A DNA stretch of 64,000 nt, from NCBI GenBank assembly GCA_963920575.1, contig OY986970.1, positions 24,244,114-24,308,113 on the forward strand, read 5' to 3'. A program made the translations under genes and the position numbers. Numbering within the stretch: the first letter of the stretch is position 1; each line of letters begins with the position of its first letter. This document shows positions 35,640 through 47,052 of this stretch, piece after piece. The notes beneath the pieces were generated by a model, which did not search any database, was not told where the DNA came from, and was given only the letters and a program-made list of their open reading frames with translations. The DNA comes from Narthecium ossifragum. Its lineage: Eukaryota > Streptophyta > Magnoliopsida > Dioscoreales > Nartheciaceae.

Positions 35640-35960
35640 GATGGAGGAGCCTCCGGGAGATGCGTAGATCTGGGGAGGAGGTATTGGTGGAGGAGCCGCC
35701 GGGAGGAGGTATTGATGGAGGAGCCGCGGGGAGGAGGTATGGGTGGAGGAGGCGCCGGGAGATGCATAGATCGATGGAGTTCCGGGTGGAGGAGCCGCCG
35801 GGAGGAGGTCTGGGTGGAGGAGCCGCCGGGAGGAGTTATGGGTGGAGGAGGCGCCGGCAGGAGGTCCGGGTGGAGGAGGCGCCGGCAGGAGGTTCAGGTG
35901 GAGGAGCCGCCAGGAGGAGGTCCGGGTGGAGGAGCCACCGAGAGGAGCCAAGGTCCGGGT
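35640..35960. repeat. Minisatellite, about 30-bp units
   Basis: About ten units of GTGGAGGAGCCGCCGGGAGG followed by AGGTCTGGG or similar. It lies at the 5' side of MULE copy B, where copy A has a related array (22460-22580). Open frames across it are products of the repeat. Confidence 0.8.
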
Positions 35961-36029
35961 GCCGCCGAGCTTAGGTGAAGCACAAAGGACTGAAGCCCTC
36001 GATGGGCTTAGGCAACTAAATGAGTGGTT

Positions 36030-36240
36030 GGCTATCCACCATCGATTTCACAGCCACATGTCAACAATCCAAGCATGTCACCTAAGGTTGGCTATCAGCC
36101 AACTAAAGACAGGTCAGCTATCAGCCAACTAAAGACAGGTTGACTGGGGATCATTTTTCCTAAATCACCGCATGGTAGGGACAACATGTCTGTGGGCTAT
36201 GATATTCTGAAGACAACGTGTCCAAATTTATAAGAACACG
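36030..36240. repeat. Subterminal palindromes at the right end of MULE copy B
   Basis: GGTTGGCTATCAGCCAAC near 36085 and AGCTATCAGCCAACTAAAGA near 36117 (partly duplicated with a period of 30), then GACAACGTGT shared with the end of copy A near 26850. The exact terminus and duplication were not found. Confidence 0.5.
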
Positions 36241-36641
36241 TTGATAGTAACATACATGCATCCACCGAGACTATTATATACGAACAACTAGAGAAAAGGT
36301 CACAAGAACAAGAAAAAGATACATATATTGAAGATCAAAAAAAAAAAACAGACGATTTGAAGGAAAAAAACTGTAGGTGTACGTAATTCCCAACACCTGA
36401 AGCAAAACCAAATAGTTGCAAAAATTGAAATGCTTAGCTAGCTTACATTACAAAACTTTGAGCATTTACTGTGCGATCGTTCTTAGAAAAGAACTATTAA
36501 GAGTACAGCGGTATGAAAAAGGGAAAATAAAGCATGGCGTTTTGAACACTGCTAGGTGATGTTCCCAGATATCTTCACTCAGTCAAGAAGAATGATCCGA
36601 ATAGCAGATGGTCCACGCCATTCTCAAGTTCATCTTTCCTG
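36241..36641. other. Intergenic and NFD6 3' untranslated region
   Basis: AT-rich with no separate gene. The part right of about 36480 is probably the NFD6 3' UTR. No clear AATAAA signal was identified. Confidence 0.4.
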
Positions 36642-39600
36642 TTATAGTGGCGTTGCAAAACCTGCAATGAGCAAATAAGAGAGGTCAACTTAGCAGTGAT
36701 CTGATTTTTTTTCAAAATAGAAGAAAACCAGGTTGCTGCTATCTGCAATTCAGGATGACATGTTCATGCCAGCCATATAATCCCAGTACGGAGCTGTCTG
36801 GCATGTCATTTTTCTGCTTAAACAATTAGGAGCTACAGTGACCTACAAAGCAAAGCCAGTTAACATTTTACTCCATAGTGTAGGGTAGAATAATTAGGAT
36901 GTCACCATGACAATAAGCATGTCAACACTCTACCCATCCAGGAAACATACATGGAAGAATAGCCAACAACCCATATCTCACCTTCCTATCACTACTGTGA
37001 ATTCTTTGCTAGTTAGATCTGTATGGGGGTGTCAGGTACAATCACACATTTCTTGCAAGAAGCAGCTTCAGAGGTTCTATGTAATAAGCCTCAGAAATGA
37101 AAAATGGAAATTAAAGAGTTGCCTCATCGCATTTTATGGTAGGACATGCAGTTTTAGCTTGATGGTCCGATTATATACAGCTTACTTGTATTGACTCATG
37201 ACATCACAAAACTTAAAACTGAAAAGCATCTACTCTGGGTACAGGCAGAAAGTCATGTTAAAGGGGCAGAGAAACCTCAAAAGATACAGATTGAGATCGT
37301 GAAGGGCTTGGAATAGTTTCTAGCAAAACTAAATGCATCCCTTTACCAATAACAGAAGACTTTATAAAGCTGACCCCAATTAATTTGGATCAGCATCTAT
37401 GGATATTGCTATGGTTATAGCTGCTTCTAAGAGCAACTGAACTAAAACAAACTCTTGGTTCTCCATTATCATATCCTAAATGGGTGCCACTTGTACTCTT
37501 CCTTACTGCAGTAGATCTCACATTATCCTTCCAGATTTCACCACTAAAGACTAAAAAATACTCATATATGAAATTCATCTTATGTGCCTGAGATTCTACC
37601 ACATTTTAGATGCAACATCTCATATCTTATGAACCTCTGAGGCATATTTTGACTAAATCATACCAACATCTAAAGTTCATCCCTTTGTGTCCAGAAACAA
37701 CATTGTGGGTAAATTGGTCAGTTATATTTATTACCCATATATTTCATTTTTCTAATAGCACGGTAACAATTCATTAAAAAAATTTCGTCCTAATTATACC
37801 CAACTGTTTGTCCTACAAAGTTTTGAATTTTCCAATAATGGCCAAATTTTATTAATCTAAAGACAACCTCCATGAATAGCGATGCTACGTCACATATAAA
37901 AGTTCTTTCTCTTGCTTTCAAAAACCTTGAAGTGGTACATTTCTTGAAAATTTCAATCAAGAATTGTGAGAAACTTGCATGGTAGACATCCTTTGAAAAA
38001 ACCAAAACATAAAGAACTTATGACAAATATAAACTTAATCAATTTAGAAATTCAGTCCACTGAACAGAAAATAAACATATGTCCTGGGGTATGATACAAG
38101 ACTAGGAATTCATGTCTTTTTGAAAACCCTAGATGCATCACAACCTATTCATAACTAGTTAATTGGGATTTTAGATTGAGCAGAAATATGACAAAAAAAT
38201 TATTTCTGCTTAAGATTCTTCTAACAACAGCAGAACAGTTAAAGCAGCAATTAGATGTTGTGAAGATCGGAAAAAGTTTTCCTTGGATGCGCATCCAATG
38301 CTGAAAAAGTAGGCCAAATAGTCCAGCCTGACAGTCATAATTTCTTGTTCTTGCACAGCCATTGATAGAACAGCTGCAACTTTAAGCCAATGGCTTTTCC
38401 TTCCCAATTTTGAGACAAAAGAAACTCAAAGAAAGCAACAAAAGAGGCCAACTTTCTTTGACGTAAGATTCAGATTTTCTTGCGCAGATTTCTCAAGCAT
38501 TGATTTTATGCAGCCAACAAATGGGTTTTGGAGGCTTCTGTTGACCAAGAACTTTGTAATCAACATGTCAATTATAGGAAATGGTTGCTGTTGTATGGTA
38601 TAAGCATGCTGATTATATGTTTATATGTGCAAGGCAGTAACTCACGTGCGTCAGGTGCACACTGAATGGTATTTCAATTCAACAAAACTAATGGGCTCGG
38701 TGTCCATGTCAGATAGATACGAGCATATGGCATGACAACCTTTTGCCATAGGTCTTGCCAAAAGAAAAAAAAAACACAAGCTCGCAGTTCAATACAATTA
38801 ATGTAGGCCTGTGGATAGCTTAGCTCAAAGTTTGTTCCTAAGATATGGGATATGCAAATAAAGACCAGAATAATATGTACAAAAACATGTTGGTTACACG
38901 TTTGTATGTACAGAACAGAAACTACAGACAAAGAAATGGCAAAGTTTAGAGGCTACATACGTTGTCAAATGTAACACTGGGAGGACAAAAGGACAATGTC
39001 CTAAACTGGATAGGACATTAGTAGTTGCTGAGACTAATCTAGTAAAGAAGCAAACTTTTAAACATTGAAGACAGCCTGCAACATTGGCCTGGTAAAGTTC
39101 ATATTTTCAAGAACCGGTTCTAGAGGCCCTTCCCTATCCAATTACTAGTATGTTTCAAGTTAATGTCTTGTGCTTCGTCTATCTCTCTCTATCTGTTCTT
39201 CTTGCACCAATAGACCTTTAAGAAATTCGTTAATTACCCTAAATTTGGGGAGACAAAGCAGAAGTACACAACTAAAACGGAACTTCTACGCCATTAGAAG
39301 AAAGAACATCTTCACCTTCTCTTCGCTCTGGACAAGCATGCTTCCAACTACAGTTCTGTTTGTAGACTTTGAAAATACTCGGATAATTCAAATATTAAAG
39401 ACTCGAGGCATGGAAAATACAAACTTGCAGCACACACATGCTCATGGTTCACCAGAACCATCAAATACACTTACAATCCGTCATTAATATTACTCTTGAA
39501 AGTGAAGGCTGTGGATATTTGGATGCCAACTACAAATCTTAGGGTTATCTGTCATAAGCCATAAGAACAAATTGTTCTTGAAGGCATAGCATGATGATTC

Positions 39601-40481
39601 CTATCTACTTTGATCATATAGTATAACATACTACATGCACCAAAAGATATCAGACTCCCAACAAACGACACAAAGTTTAGTTGCTCTACTTGGGTTTTTT
39701 AGCTATCTACCTTGCTCGAAAGTATAGTGCCAAGAAGAAGTTTGGCTAATAATCTAACATCCCACAAAAAGGCCTAACCGCACAAGCAGAAAGCAAAAGC
39801 CATTCAGGTATCCGACACCATATCTACCAGCAAACAAAAGTGCATTCACGCATTCAATACTCATGCGTAAGACAGAGATAATCAAAGTAGAAACAAGTGA
39901 CCTCAAAGTAGCAAAAACAAAGAGAAAGAACTACCTTCGGAAAGCCAAGCCCAATTCCCAGACTTTGAGGACAGCATGGAAGTTAGCAATGCCGATGCTG
40001 TAGCGCTGTGCAACGGCATCAAAGACTGCACACAACCCAACTCCACCGGAATCCTACACAACTCCATCAACATTTACATATTTTCAAAGTTTAGTCATTC
40101 AACAAACAAGCAACTCAGACAAAGCAAAACTCCAATCGTGATATCCTACGATTGACCACAATCAACCTAGAATGCAGTAATTACTGGTATCAAAGGCTAC
40201 ATTCTAAAACTGGAGCATTGCTTATGTAGTAAAAAATATATAGAATTCGATACCGAAAGGTAGCAAATTATACAAACAACAATCAAGGACTAATGCATAC
40301 CATTTACGGTGGTAAAAGGATGCTTTTGAATTGAATGCAAAACGGGGATGTACCTGGAGATGTTCGAGGGGAGCTTGCGACGCGAGAGCCGAGCGAAGGC
40401 AGGGGGTGGGGATGAGGAAGCCAGTGGCCGTAAGCGGAGGCAGGTCGCGAGAGCTCTCCTCGCGCCGCCCAAAGCCGCCAT
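36642..40481 (-). CDS. NFD6: NUCLEAR FUSION DEFECTIVE 6-like mitochondrial protein (88 aa, 3 exons)
   Basis: Coding exons by splice-site reading: 40354-40481 (ATG at 40481, donor CAG/GTACAT), 39935-40053 (acceptor TGTGTAG, donor GAAG/GTAGTT) and 36642-36661 (acceptor ATTGCAG). Phases join cleanly to 88 residues. The N-terminus [20 protein letters not shown] is Arg/Ala/Ser-rich without acids, as in a mitochondrial presequence. Exon 2 encodes the hallmark [20 protein letters not shown] block and ends WAWLSEG; exon 3 adds FATPL and a stop. This block identifies the NFD6 family, needed for karyogamy in Arabidopsis female gametophytes. Introns are 300 bases and 3.27 kb. The last exon is the least certain; alternative 3' ends are common in this family. 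TATAAG upstream (40541-40545) supports the start. Confidence 0.85.
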
Positions 40482-40540
40482 TTTTCGCGACCTTGGAGTG
40501 CTTGCTGTTCGTACTCTAGAGGGGTCCTCTTCGGGGCTTC

Positions 40541-40612
40541 TTATAGGGCTGTTAATGGGTCGGAGTCAGCTCGGATCCATCCATTTATATAGGATCCAGG
40601 CTCAAATGGGCC
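40541..40612 (-). promoter_or_regulatory. NFD6 core promoter
   Basis: CCTATAAGAAG on the minus strand (TATA at 40541-40545) lies about 60 bases upstream of the ATG at 40481. TGGGCC at 40607-40612 resembles the site II motif common in plant nuclear genes for mitochondrial proteins. Confidence 0.55.
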
Positions 40613-40849
40613 TCAACTATTCCGGCCCTTTTGTCCGCCCAATGATGATGTTGTGCTAGTTTTACAACTTACAACCTCGTCGGAAGGGGAGAGATGTTCA
40701 TACTGTATTATCTGCCTCATACCATCAATCAAATCATTCATAGCAACGGTCTAGGTTAGTTTGAATTTAATCCAATGGTCCATATTCTTTTGGGTTCCAT
40801 CCAAAAAAGGAAAAAAATAATTACATATATGCCACTCATAATATCCTAA

Positions 40850-41045
40850 TCATCTTTATATAGCATGATGGTTAAAAAGTGCATCTTTTGTTTGTCCTAG
40901 CTGGCGTCCTACATGGCAGATATATCCTATGTGGTTGCTGATGTGGAGGGGTAACAGTGGGGGAGCGGGGAGTTAGGAGGGGTTAGTGGGGAGTTATGAG
41001 GGGAGATGGTGGTTACCCTGCCAAGTGACAGGGGACCCCACTAGT
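40850..41045. mobile_element. MITE fragment, CTAGT-ended family
   Basis: Ends TTACCCTGCCAAGTGACAGG followed by GGACCCCACTAGT. The same end occurs at 50060-50101, 50890-50912, 51675-51712 (inverted) and 58470-58500, and the body with GTCCTACGTGG motifs is shared with 58200-58450. Confidence 0.5.
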
Positions 41046-41239
41046 TTACATATATGCCACTACATCTTTCAAATTTACACGTAAGATAGTCAAATTGATA
41101 ATATATCTCGTATATTCCACCGTGGTTACTTTTAGTGGAAAATCGAAAGAAGTATGCCCCTTTAATTGTGTTAACGGTGATAGAGGGAGATTTATTTAAA
41201 TGCCATCATCTCCTCAACAACTTAGGATTTTCCACCAGC

Positions 41240-41470
41240 TAATTAGTTTTTTTTAGCTCGGTTAAGTTAGAGTAACATATAGAAGTTGATAGAGTGACAT
41301 ATATCATCCTTATATGACATGATGTGTTGTCCTATATGGAGCCTATGTGAAAGGGGTTATCCTACATGGAAGCTACGTGGAGCGGGGTAATTAAGTCATT
41401 AGTCAACCTTATAAGGAGCAAAAACGCTTATGCATAAACGCCTCTCTTATAAAGTTAATATAATGTGCAT
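41240..41470. mobile_element. MITE fragment with AACCTTATAAG motif
   Basis: CAACCTTATAAGGAGCAAAAACG and a TTATGCATAA palindrome match the bodies of the MITEs at 49865 and 50760. The boundaries are unclear. Confidence 0.4.
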
Positions 41471-42366
41471 TAAGAAACTAAAACCCATGTGTAGGAGGGA
41501 TTCAGTTACTAATATAAATCCTAATAAAATAGTAATATAATCTATTAATCCATCTAATCTAATCTAACTCTGTCAGTTATATTATAAGGTTCCACAAATA
41601 ATCGTAGCCACGACTCATGCTTTCTCCTATGTAAGGAATCCACTAGTGAGAATACACCATCAGTTTGGCGGCGTTTATGTAAATACGATAAATGTAATGG
41701 CTTATATGTAAATTAGGATATTTTGAGTGGCATGTAAATATTCATTTTATTATGTGCTGAAAAAATCTAGGCCATCGGATGATATTCAAACTAATATGGA
41801 CCTTTAGTATGATTGTATGAGTAAACTGAACTCATGAAATGGTGTAACAAAAAATAACAAATTTTTGGAGAATCATTAAATAGCGTTATGGCATTCGGAT
41901 TGTGTAGTAGAGGAGCTCGCAAAGATGATCAGTGAACATCTATAAGAGTGAAAGGAAGTTTTTACCACTTTTTGGAACCGAAGAGCCACATAATTCATAT
42001 ATTGTGACCTGTGAATAATGGCGGACCCAGGATTTCAACTCCCCCTGGACCGAGCCTAAATCTCATATATATGGGCTATTCCTTGTCTGCTACCCGGGCT
42101 ATAGCCCAGTATCTGCAACCCAAACTAAAACTTTCATATACATGGGCTTTTTCTTCTGGGCTACCCGGGCTACAGCCCAGTGCAATCCATGTGTAGATCA
42201 AACCCTGCTGTAATTGTTTATTATAGTATTTTTGAAATCGATGTCATAAATTTTAATAGAATAAAAGGTTGGAGCTATTGAGTTCTGAGAAACAACAGCT
42301 AGATAAATTCACAAAGAATATGATAAACTACAAATGTATGAACTTTCCTTATTCTATCAGCTTAAG
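41471..42366. other. Intergenic, transposon debris
   Basis: No gene. A stretch at 42020-42190 holds two GGGCTA...CTACCCGGGCTA...AGCCCAGT blocks, related in style to the hAT element at 59957. Confidence 0.35.
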
Positions 42367-42612
42367 TTTTTTAGATTGTTGGTGAAAATTAACATGGTAT
42401 CGAAACAGAGCGTAGAGTTTGCTCTATTTATCATTTCTTCTCTTCAAGGCGTAATTCGTATGCCGTCACACATGTCTCCAAGCGTAGAGTTTTTTAGATT
42501 GTTGGTGAAAATTAACATGGTATCGAAACAGAGCGTAGAGTTTGCTCTATTTATCATTTCTTCTCTTCAAGGCGTAATTCGTATGCCGTCACACATGTCT
42601 CCAAGACGTAAT
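42367..42612. repeat. 123-bp tandem duplication
   Basis: Two near-perfect copies (42367-42489 and 42490-42612). Each starts TTTTTTAGATTGTTGGTGAA and contains AACATGGTATCGAAACAGAGC, a degenerate copia LTR-end/primer-site motif (initiator tRNA-Met type). The unit length keeps a frame open, but this is probably copia debris and not a gene. Confidence 0.75.
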
Positions 42613-42895
42613 TCCTAAGTTGTCATGTTTTAACATCCTCCTCATGTTGAAACTGCTTAACATCTTGAGTGCATTCTCGAGCTTGAGCCACAGCCTGCAT
42701 CGCACGACATGTAGGTCACGATCGGATCATTTCCTACAGCAACTCAAGTGAATACATCCATTCTTATCTACTTAATCTTATTGGGATAATTGATGAAATT
42801 AACTCAATATTAGAGCAAAAATCGATTTGAATTCATGACAAAATGGTTCTTTTTTGGTACGAAAGAAATGAACTAAACAAATAATAGGTTTTCGA

Positions 42896-43542
42896 TGTTG
42901 CGAATTCGACGGGGATGAAACCAATATGGGAAAACAAGAAAGTAGAACAAGAAGGAGACACCGGAATTTAACGTGAAAATCCTTCCGGTAAAATACCGTA
43001 AAGGAAAAACCACGGGAAAAAGGGCTTCACTATGTGAGTAGATTACAGAGCACTCTCTAACTCTCACACCAATCCTCTCTTCCCTCCCAGTACGTTCTCA
43101 CGTACTTACAGATCTCTCTTTGTCTTTGCTTTCTCTCAAGCCCTAAGACCTCTCTCTAGGCCTCCCATATGAGAATCCACGTTCTCCAAACCCTAACATA
43201 TATCTCGACCTTAAATAGCCTCAATCGGAGTGATTTAAGCTGTTAGATCAAAGCCAGTTTTGCATCTCACCGGTTTTGGATCGATCCAAGAGAGGTATGG
43301 ATCGATCCAACTGTGCGTTGGCCAAACCAGTTATCTGTCAACTGGTCTGGGATCGATCCACTGTGGATCTGGATCAATCCACTCTGCTGACGCCTCTCTG
43401 GATGGCATGTCTAAATCAATCCAGACCCTTTCTGGATCGATCTAGGAACAGGTCTCTGCACGCAAGTCTTCTCCTACATGTTCTCGCCGCTTCTCATCGA
43501 CGCCTCTCGTCGACGTCTCTCATGGGGAGGGATTTCCCAACA
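42896..43542 (-). repeat. 3' LTR of the TR-GAG element
   Basis: 647 bp, TGTTGCGAATTC to TTTCCCAACA. It contains a TATA-like GGCTATTTAAGG (minus, about 43209-43220) with six GATCGATC-type palindromes immediately upstream (43277-43443). The polypurine tract on the minus strand (CGGGAGGGGGAG) is at 43545-43556. Confidence 0.85.
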
Positions 43543-43838
43543 AACTCCCCCTCCCGACTCATGAGAAATCAGAACCCCGTCGACCTCTTACTAGCTCGGA
43601 CCTTGCACTCTCCTTGTGTTGCGCTTCTTCAAGTCATTGCGCCTCATGACTCTTAAAGACTCCATCGACCCCATCAAACTCTTGATATCGCAATCAAAAC
43701 TTGGACCTCCATACACTCTGTCGTGCCAACATTCGAGCCATCATACCGCATAACTCGGCCTTCATACACATTCAAGTCAACGCACCTCGTGACTCGGCCT
43801 TTCCGATTGCTTCGATCGATCGGAACACCATCGTACCT

Positions 43839-44654
43839 CTAGTACGGAAGCTCCTCCATAAGGACACACACGTCGTTGTCGAGTGCCACTACGTTGCCGT
43901 TTTTCTCATCATCCTCCTTGACCTTCCCATTAGCAAGATCATCCTTGTACTTCTTGTATCGCCGTTTGATGTGGCCATCCTTCCCGCAGTAGTAGCAAGT
44001 GACTATTTTCCCTTTGATCTTGCCATCCTTCCCATACGAGCGCTTCCCCTCTATCAAATTTGCCTCTGAGACAGGCTCATCTGTTGACCTCTTTCTCAAG
44101 GCATTGGAGAGCAGGGCCGCCGTGACTTCCTCTGTCTCTAGGGACTCCTTCCCATAGAGTAATGTAGTCACCAGGTGCTCGTAGGAGGGTGGAAGAGACG
44201 CCAAAAGGAGGAGGGCCTTGTCTTCATCATCCACTGTAACCACCACGCTCAGCAACTGGGTGATGATCCTATTGAAGGTGTTCAGGTGCTCTATCAGATT
44301 TGAACCTTCCTTTATCCTCAAGGTGTACAGCTGTTGTTTCAGGAACAGTTTGTTCGTCAGAGATTTGGTCATGAACAAACTATCTAACCTTGACCACAGC
44401 CCTGCAGCCATGTCCTCATTGATGACGTTGTACATGACCTCATCAGCTAGGCAGAGCCTGATGGTGCTCACCGTCTTCATCTCGATCCCCTCCCAGTCCT
44501 CGGCCGTCACGGGCTCGGGCTTATTTCCCTTCAGGGCCTTGTAGAGACCATGCTGAACCAGAATATCCTTCACCCGCTGTTGCCACAAGCCGAAGTTGCT
44601 TTTCTCATCGAATCGCTCAACCTCGAAACGAGAAGCTGAGGCCTTCCCCGCCAT
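43839..44654 (-). CDS. gag: Copia-type Gag protein (271 aa)
   Basis: Starts at ATG 44654 (MAGKASASRFEVERFD) and stops at 43839. It belongs to the UBN2/TNT1-94-like gag family: NFGLWQQRVKDILVQHGLYKAL, LADEVMYNVINEDMAAGLW, LKQQLYTLRIKEGSNLIEHL and LASLPPSYEHLVTTLLYG all follow that domain. The zinc knuckle reads CYYCGKDGHIKRRY: the fourth ligand, normally Cys, is Tyr, so RNA binding may be impaired. The frame is otherwise intact. It would form virus-like particles for reverse transcription of element RNA. The stop is real and pol is absent downstream. Confidence 0.85.
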   Translation of the reverse strand: MAGKASASRFEVERFDEKSNFGLWQQRVKDILVQHGLYKALKGNKPEPVTAEDWEGIEMKTVSTIRLCLADEVMYNVINEDMAAGLWSRLDSLFMTKSLTNKLFLKQQLYTLRIKEGSNLIEHLNTFNRIITQLLSVVVTVDDEDKALLLLASLPPSYEHLVTTLLYGKESLETEEVTAALLSNALRKRSTDEPVSEANLIEGKRSYGKDGKIKGKIVTCYYCGKDGHIKRRYKKYKDDLANGKVKEDDEKNGNVVALDNDVCVLMEELPY

Positions 44655-44679
44655 CACGAACTGTTGAACCAATCAATCT

Positions 44680-44692
44680 GGCTCTGATTCCA
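44680..44692 (-). other. Primer-binding site (initiator tRNA-Met) of the TR-GAG element
   Basis: The minus strand reads TGGAATCAGAGCC, one base from the standard copia TGGTATCAGAGCC, two bases inside the 5' LTR. Confidence 0.8.
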
Positions 44693-44694
44693 CT

Positions 44695-45070
44695 TGTTGT
44701 GAATTCGACAGGGATGAAGCCAAGATGGAAAAACAAGAAAATAGAACAAGAAGGAGACACCGGAATTTAACATGGAAAACCTTCCGGTAAAATACCGCAA
44801 AGGAAAAACCACGGGAAAAAGGGCTTCACTATGTGAGGAGATTACAGAGCACTCTATAACTCTCACACCAATCTTCTCTTCCCTCCCAGTACGTTCTCAC
44901 GTACTTACAGATCTCTCTCTGTCTTTGCTTTCTCTCAAGCCCTAAGACCTCTCTCTAGGCCTCCCATATGAGAATCCACGTTGTCCACAACCTAACATAT
45001 ATCCTGACCTTAAATAGCCTCAATTGGAGTGATTTAAGCCGTTAGATCAAAGCCAGTTTTGCATCTCACC
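44695..45070 (-). repeat. 5' LTR of the TR-GAG element (left part)
   Basis: Matches 42896-43272 with scattered substitutions, then is interrupted by the long LTR at 45071. The rest (the equivalent of about 43273-43542) should lie beyond that insertion but is not found after the assembly gap. Confidence 0.8.
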
Positions 45071-46605
45071 TGTCACGCCCCGACCCAGAAAACCCATCCA
45101 GGACGGGACGTGAGGGTTCCTATCACTATTCATCTTCAACCGGCGCAGTACAGGCGGAAAGGATAAACAATTCAAGTAAAAGTATTCCAGAGGCTAAGCA
45201 GATTTTAATCATAAAATAACATCAAGTCTTACAATATCTGAGTTCCAAAATACAGATTTATACAACATCCCAAAGGTTCTCCAAAAAGGGTACAACATGC
45301 ATAATTATATATAAAAAAGCCACAACAGCCATATCCTCCAACAAAACCTCAGACGCCTCTGGATGTACTCGCGCCGCCAAAAGCCGAACCTGCTGGCTCT
45401 ACTGAGGAGGAACTGCCGCCTGCACCTGCAAACGCAGCCCGGGTAGGAATGAGCAAAAAGCCCAGTAGGGTTCTACTCTACGGCACACTGGAAGGAGGTA
45501 AACAACAACAGTGTCATTTCTCCGCCTAAGTCTAAAAGATGCCACGGGGTCCCATAACCCCTATCGATTCCCCAAGGGATCCTACTCTTCTCAACCGACC
45601 ACGCTGGGAATACCATCCAAACACGCTGGGAGGAAACCAAGAACCAGAACCAGTAGGAACACCCTTTACCCAGCAGGAAGCCACTGCCTGGGGACACACG
45701 TCGGGGACATCGACAACCATCCTTAGCACTTGGCCTTGGACAGCCGACACGACCTCTAAACCTCAAGCAGTATAATATTCCAGTCCGACTAACGCAATCC
45801 TCAATCACCAAAGATTCAGATCAACAATCACACCCTAATCCTGACTACCCATCCACGGTCCTAAGGCTAGATCCGAGCTACCCGAGAGCCTCGGATCGGC
45901 GACCTAAAACATCGCCCGCCTAACCTCAAATGCTTCTAATGCATACAATGCATGAGCTTAAGCAAACATCTACCCTAGATGTCTCTATATGTCACATCAG
46001 CAGTTATAAGTTCCACAGATATACAATAGCCCTCGGCAGTCGCCGGCAAGAGGCTAAGGTTCCACAGTTTCTCATTAACTAGCACTCATAGGTAGTTAAT
46101 GGCTAATCAAACAACTGATCATTTAATTACAAGGCAAAAAAGCTGTTTGGTACCCTATAGTTTCCAATTTTTGCAGTTTAGTACCACGGTCTTTCAGAAT
46201 TATCAAAAAATACTCCAAGTTACATAATAGTGTAGTATAAACCCATCATCCGACGCCGTTACACATTTTAACGGCAAACCAGTCACTATACTCAATTTTG
46301 ACCGGTATTCAGGCTATTTTGACTCGTTTTCGCTGACGTGGCTGGTTTTTGCTGACGTGAGAGAGAGAGAGATACGGGAGGGAGAGAGAGAACACCTGCT
46401 AGAGATGGAGATCCGGCGTCCAACGGATCATCTTCTTCGTCAGGACGGCGAGGCATGCGGCGCCAAAGGCTGAAGACGATGACGGCGACGGCGTACGCGT
46501 CGGATGGGCAGAAGACGAGACGAGGGTTGCCAAGGATCCTCTGTTTCTCCAAGTCCTTGGGATCCTCTGTTTTTCTTCCTATGTTCTGTTTCTCTCCTCT
46601 CCAAG

Positions 46606-46797
46606 TCCGGCATCATCGCGTGGTACCGAGGGGAGTTCGCGGCGGCGAACGTGATCATCGACGCCCTTTGCTCGCACATGTCGCAGATCAACGGCGGTAG
46701 GGAGAGGTACGAGGCGGCGTTCACTGCGATCCACCGGAGGCGGATGAACTGGATCCCGGTGCTCCACATGCAGAAGTACTTCTCCATAGAAGGGAGA
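46606..46797 (+). pseudogene. Captured ALKBH10/9-like exon fragment
   Basis: About 64 residues: SGIIAWYRGEFAAANVIID, then ALCSHMSQ, YEAAFTAIHRRRMNWIPV and LHMQKYFSIE. I recognise the pattern from the N-terminal region of plant ALKBH9/10-type RNA demethylase proteins (GEFAAANAIIDALC and HRRR.NWIPVL.MQKY). The iron-binding catalytic domain is absent, so it is a captured fragment. Confidence 0.55.
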
Positions 46798-46908
46798 AGG
46801 GTGTCGCGATTGTACCTCCTGGTGGTGGCGGAGGTGATGGCGATGGCGCCGGGGGTTGGAGCTGGAGCGGGCGCGATGGCGCCACCGAAGGTGATGGCGA
46901 TGGCCCGG

Positions 46909-47052
46909 GTGGACGTGGGCGAGGTTGGGGTCCTTGGCGGCGGCGGCGTCGAGGTCGATGACCTTGAGCGCGAAGTCCAAGGTCGGGTACTCCGGGCCTC
47001 GGAGGCGGCAATGGAAGATGCGGGCGAGGTGGTCGGAGCCGAGTTGGCGGAG
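46909..47052 (-). pseudogene. Captured AGC-type protein kinase fragment
   Basis: About 47 residues: RQLGSDHLARIFHCRLRG followed by LDFALKVIDLDAAAA and NLAHVH. These resemble the glycine loop and the catalytic Lys (FALKV) of plant AGC VIII kinases. The remainder of the kinase domain is missing. The identity is moderately sure. Confidence 0.45.

Larger units (their letters stand above)
42896..45070 (-). mobile_element. TR-GAG copia element (gag only), interrupted at its 5' LTR
   Basis: LTRs at 42896-43542 (3') and 44695 onward (5', cut by the third long LTR at 45071) enclose only 1,152 bases of internal sequence: polypurine tract, a gag ORF and a primer-binding site. No protease, integrase or reverse transcriptase is present. 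LTR plus gag without pol is the TR-GAG class of non-autonomous plant elements, mobilised by related full-length copia elements. Confidence 0.8.

Noticed and set aside
36907..39487. Short frames in the NFD6 second intron
   Set aside because: AT-rich intron sequence with no domain and no splice support.
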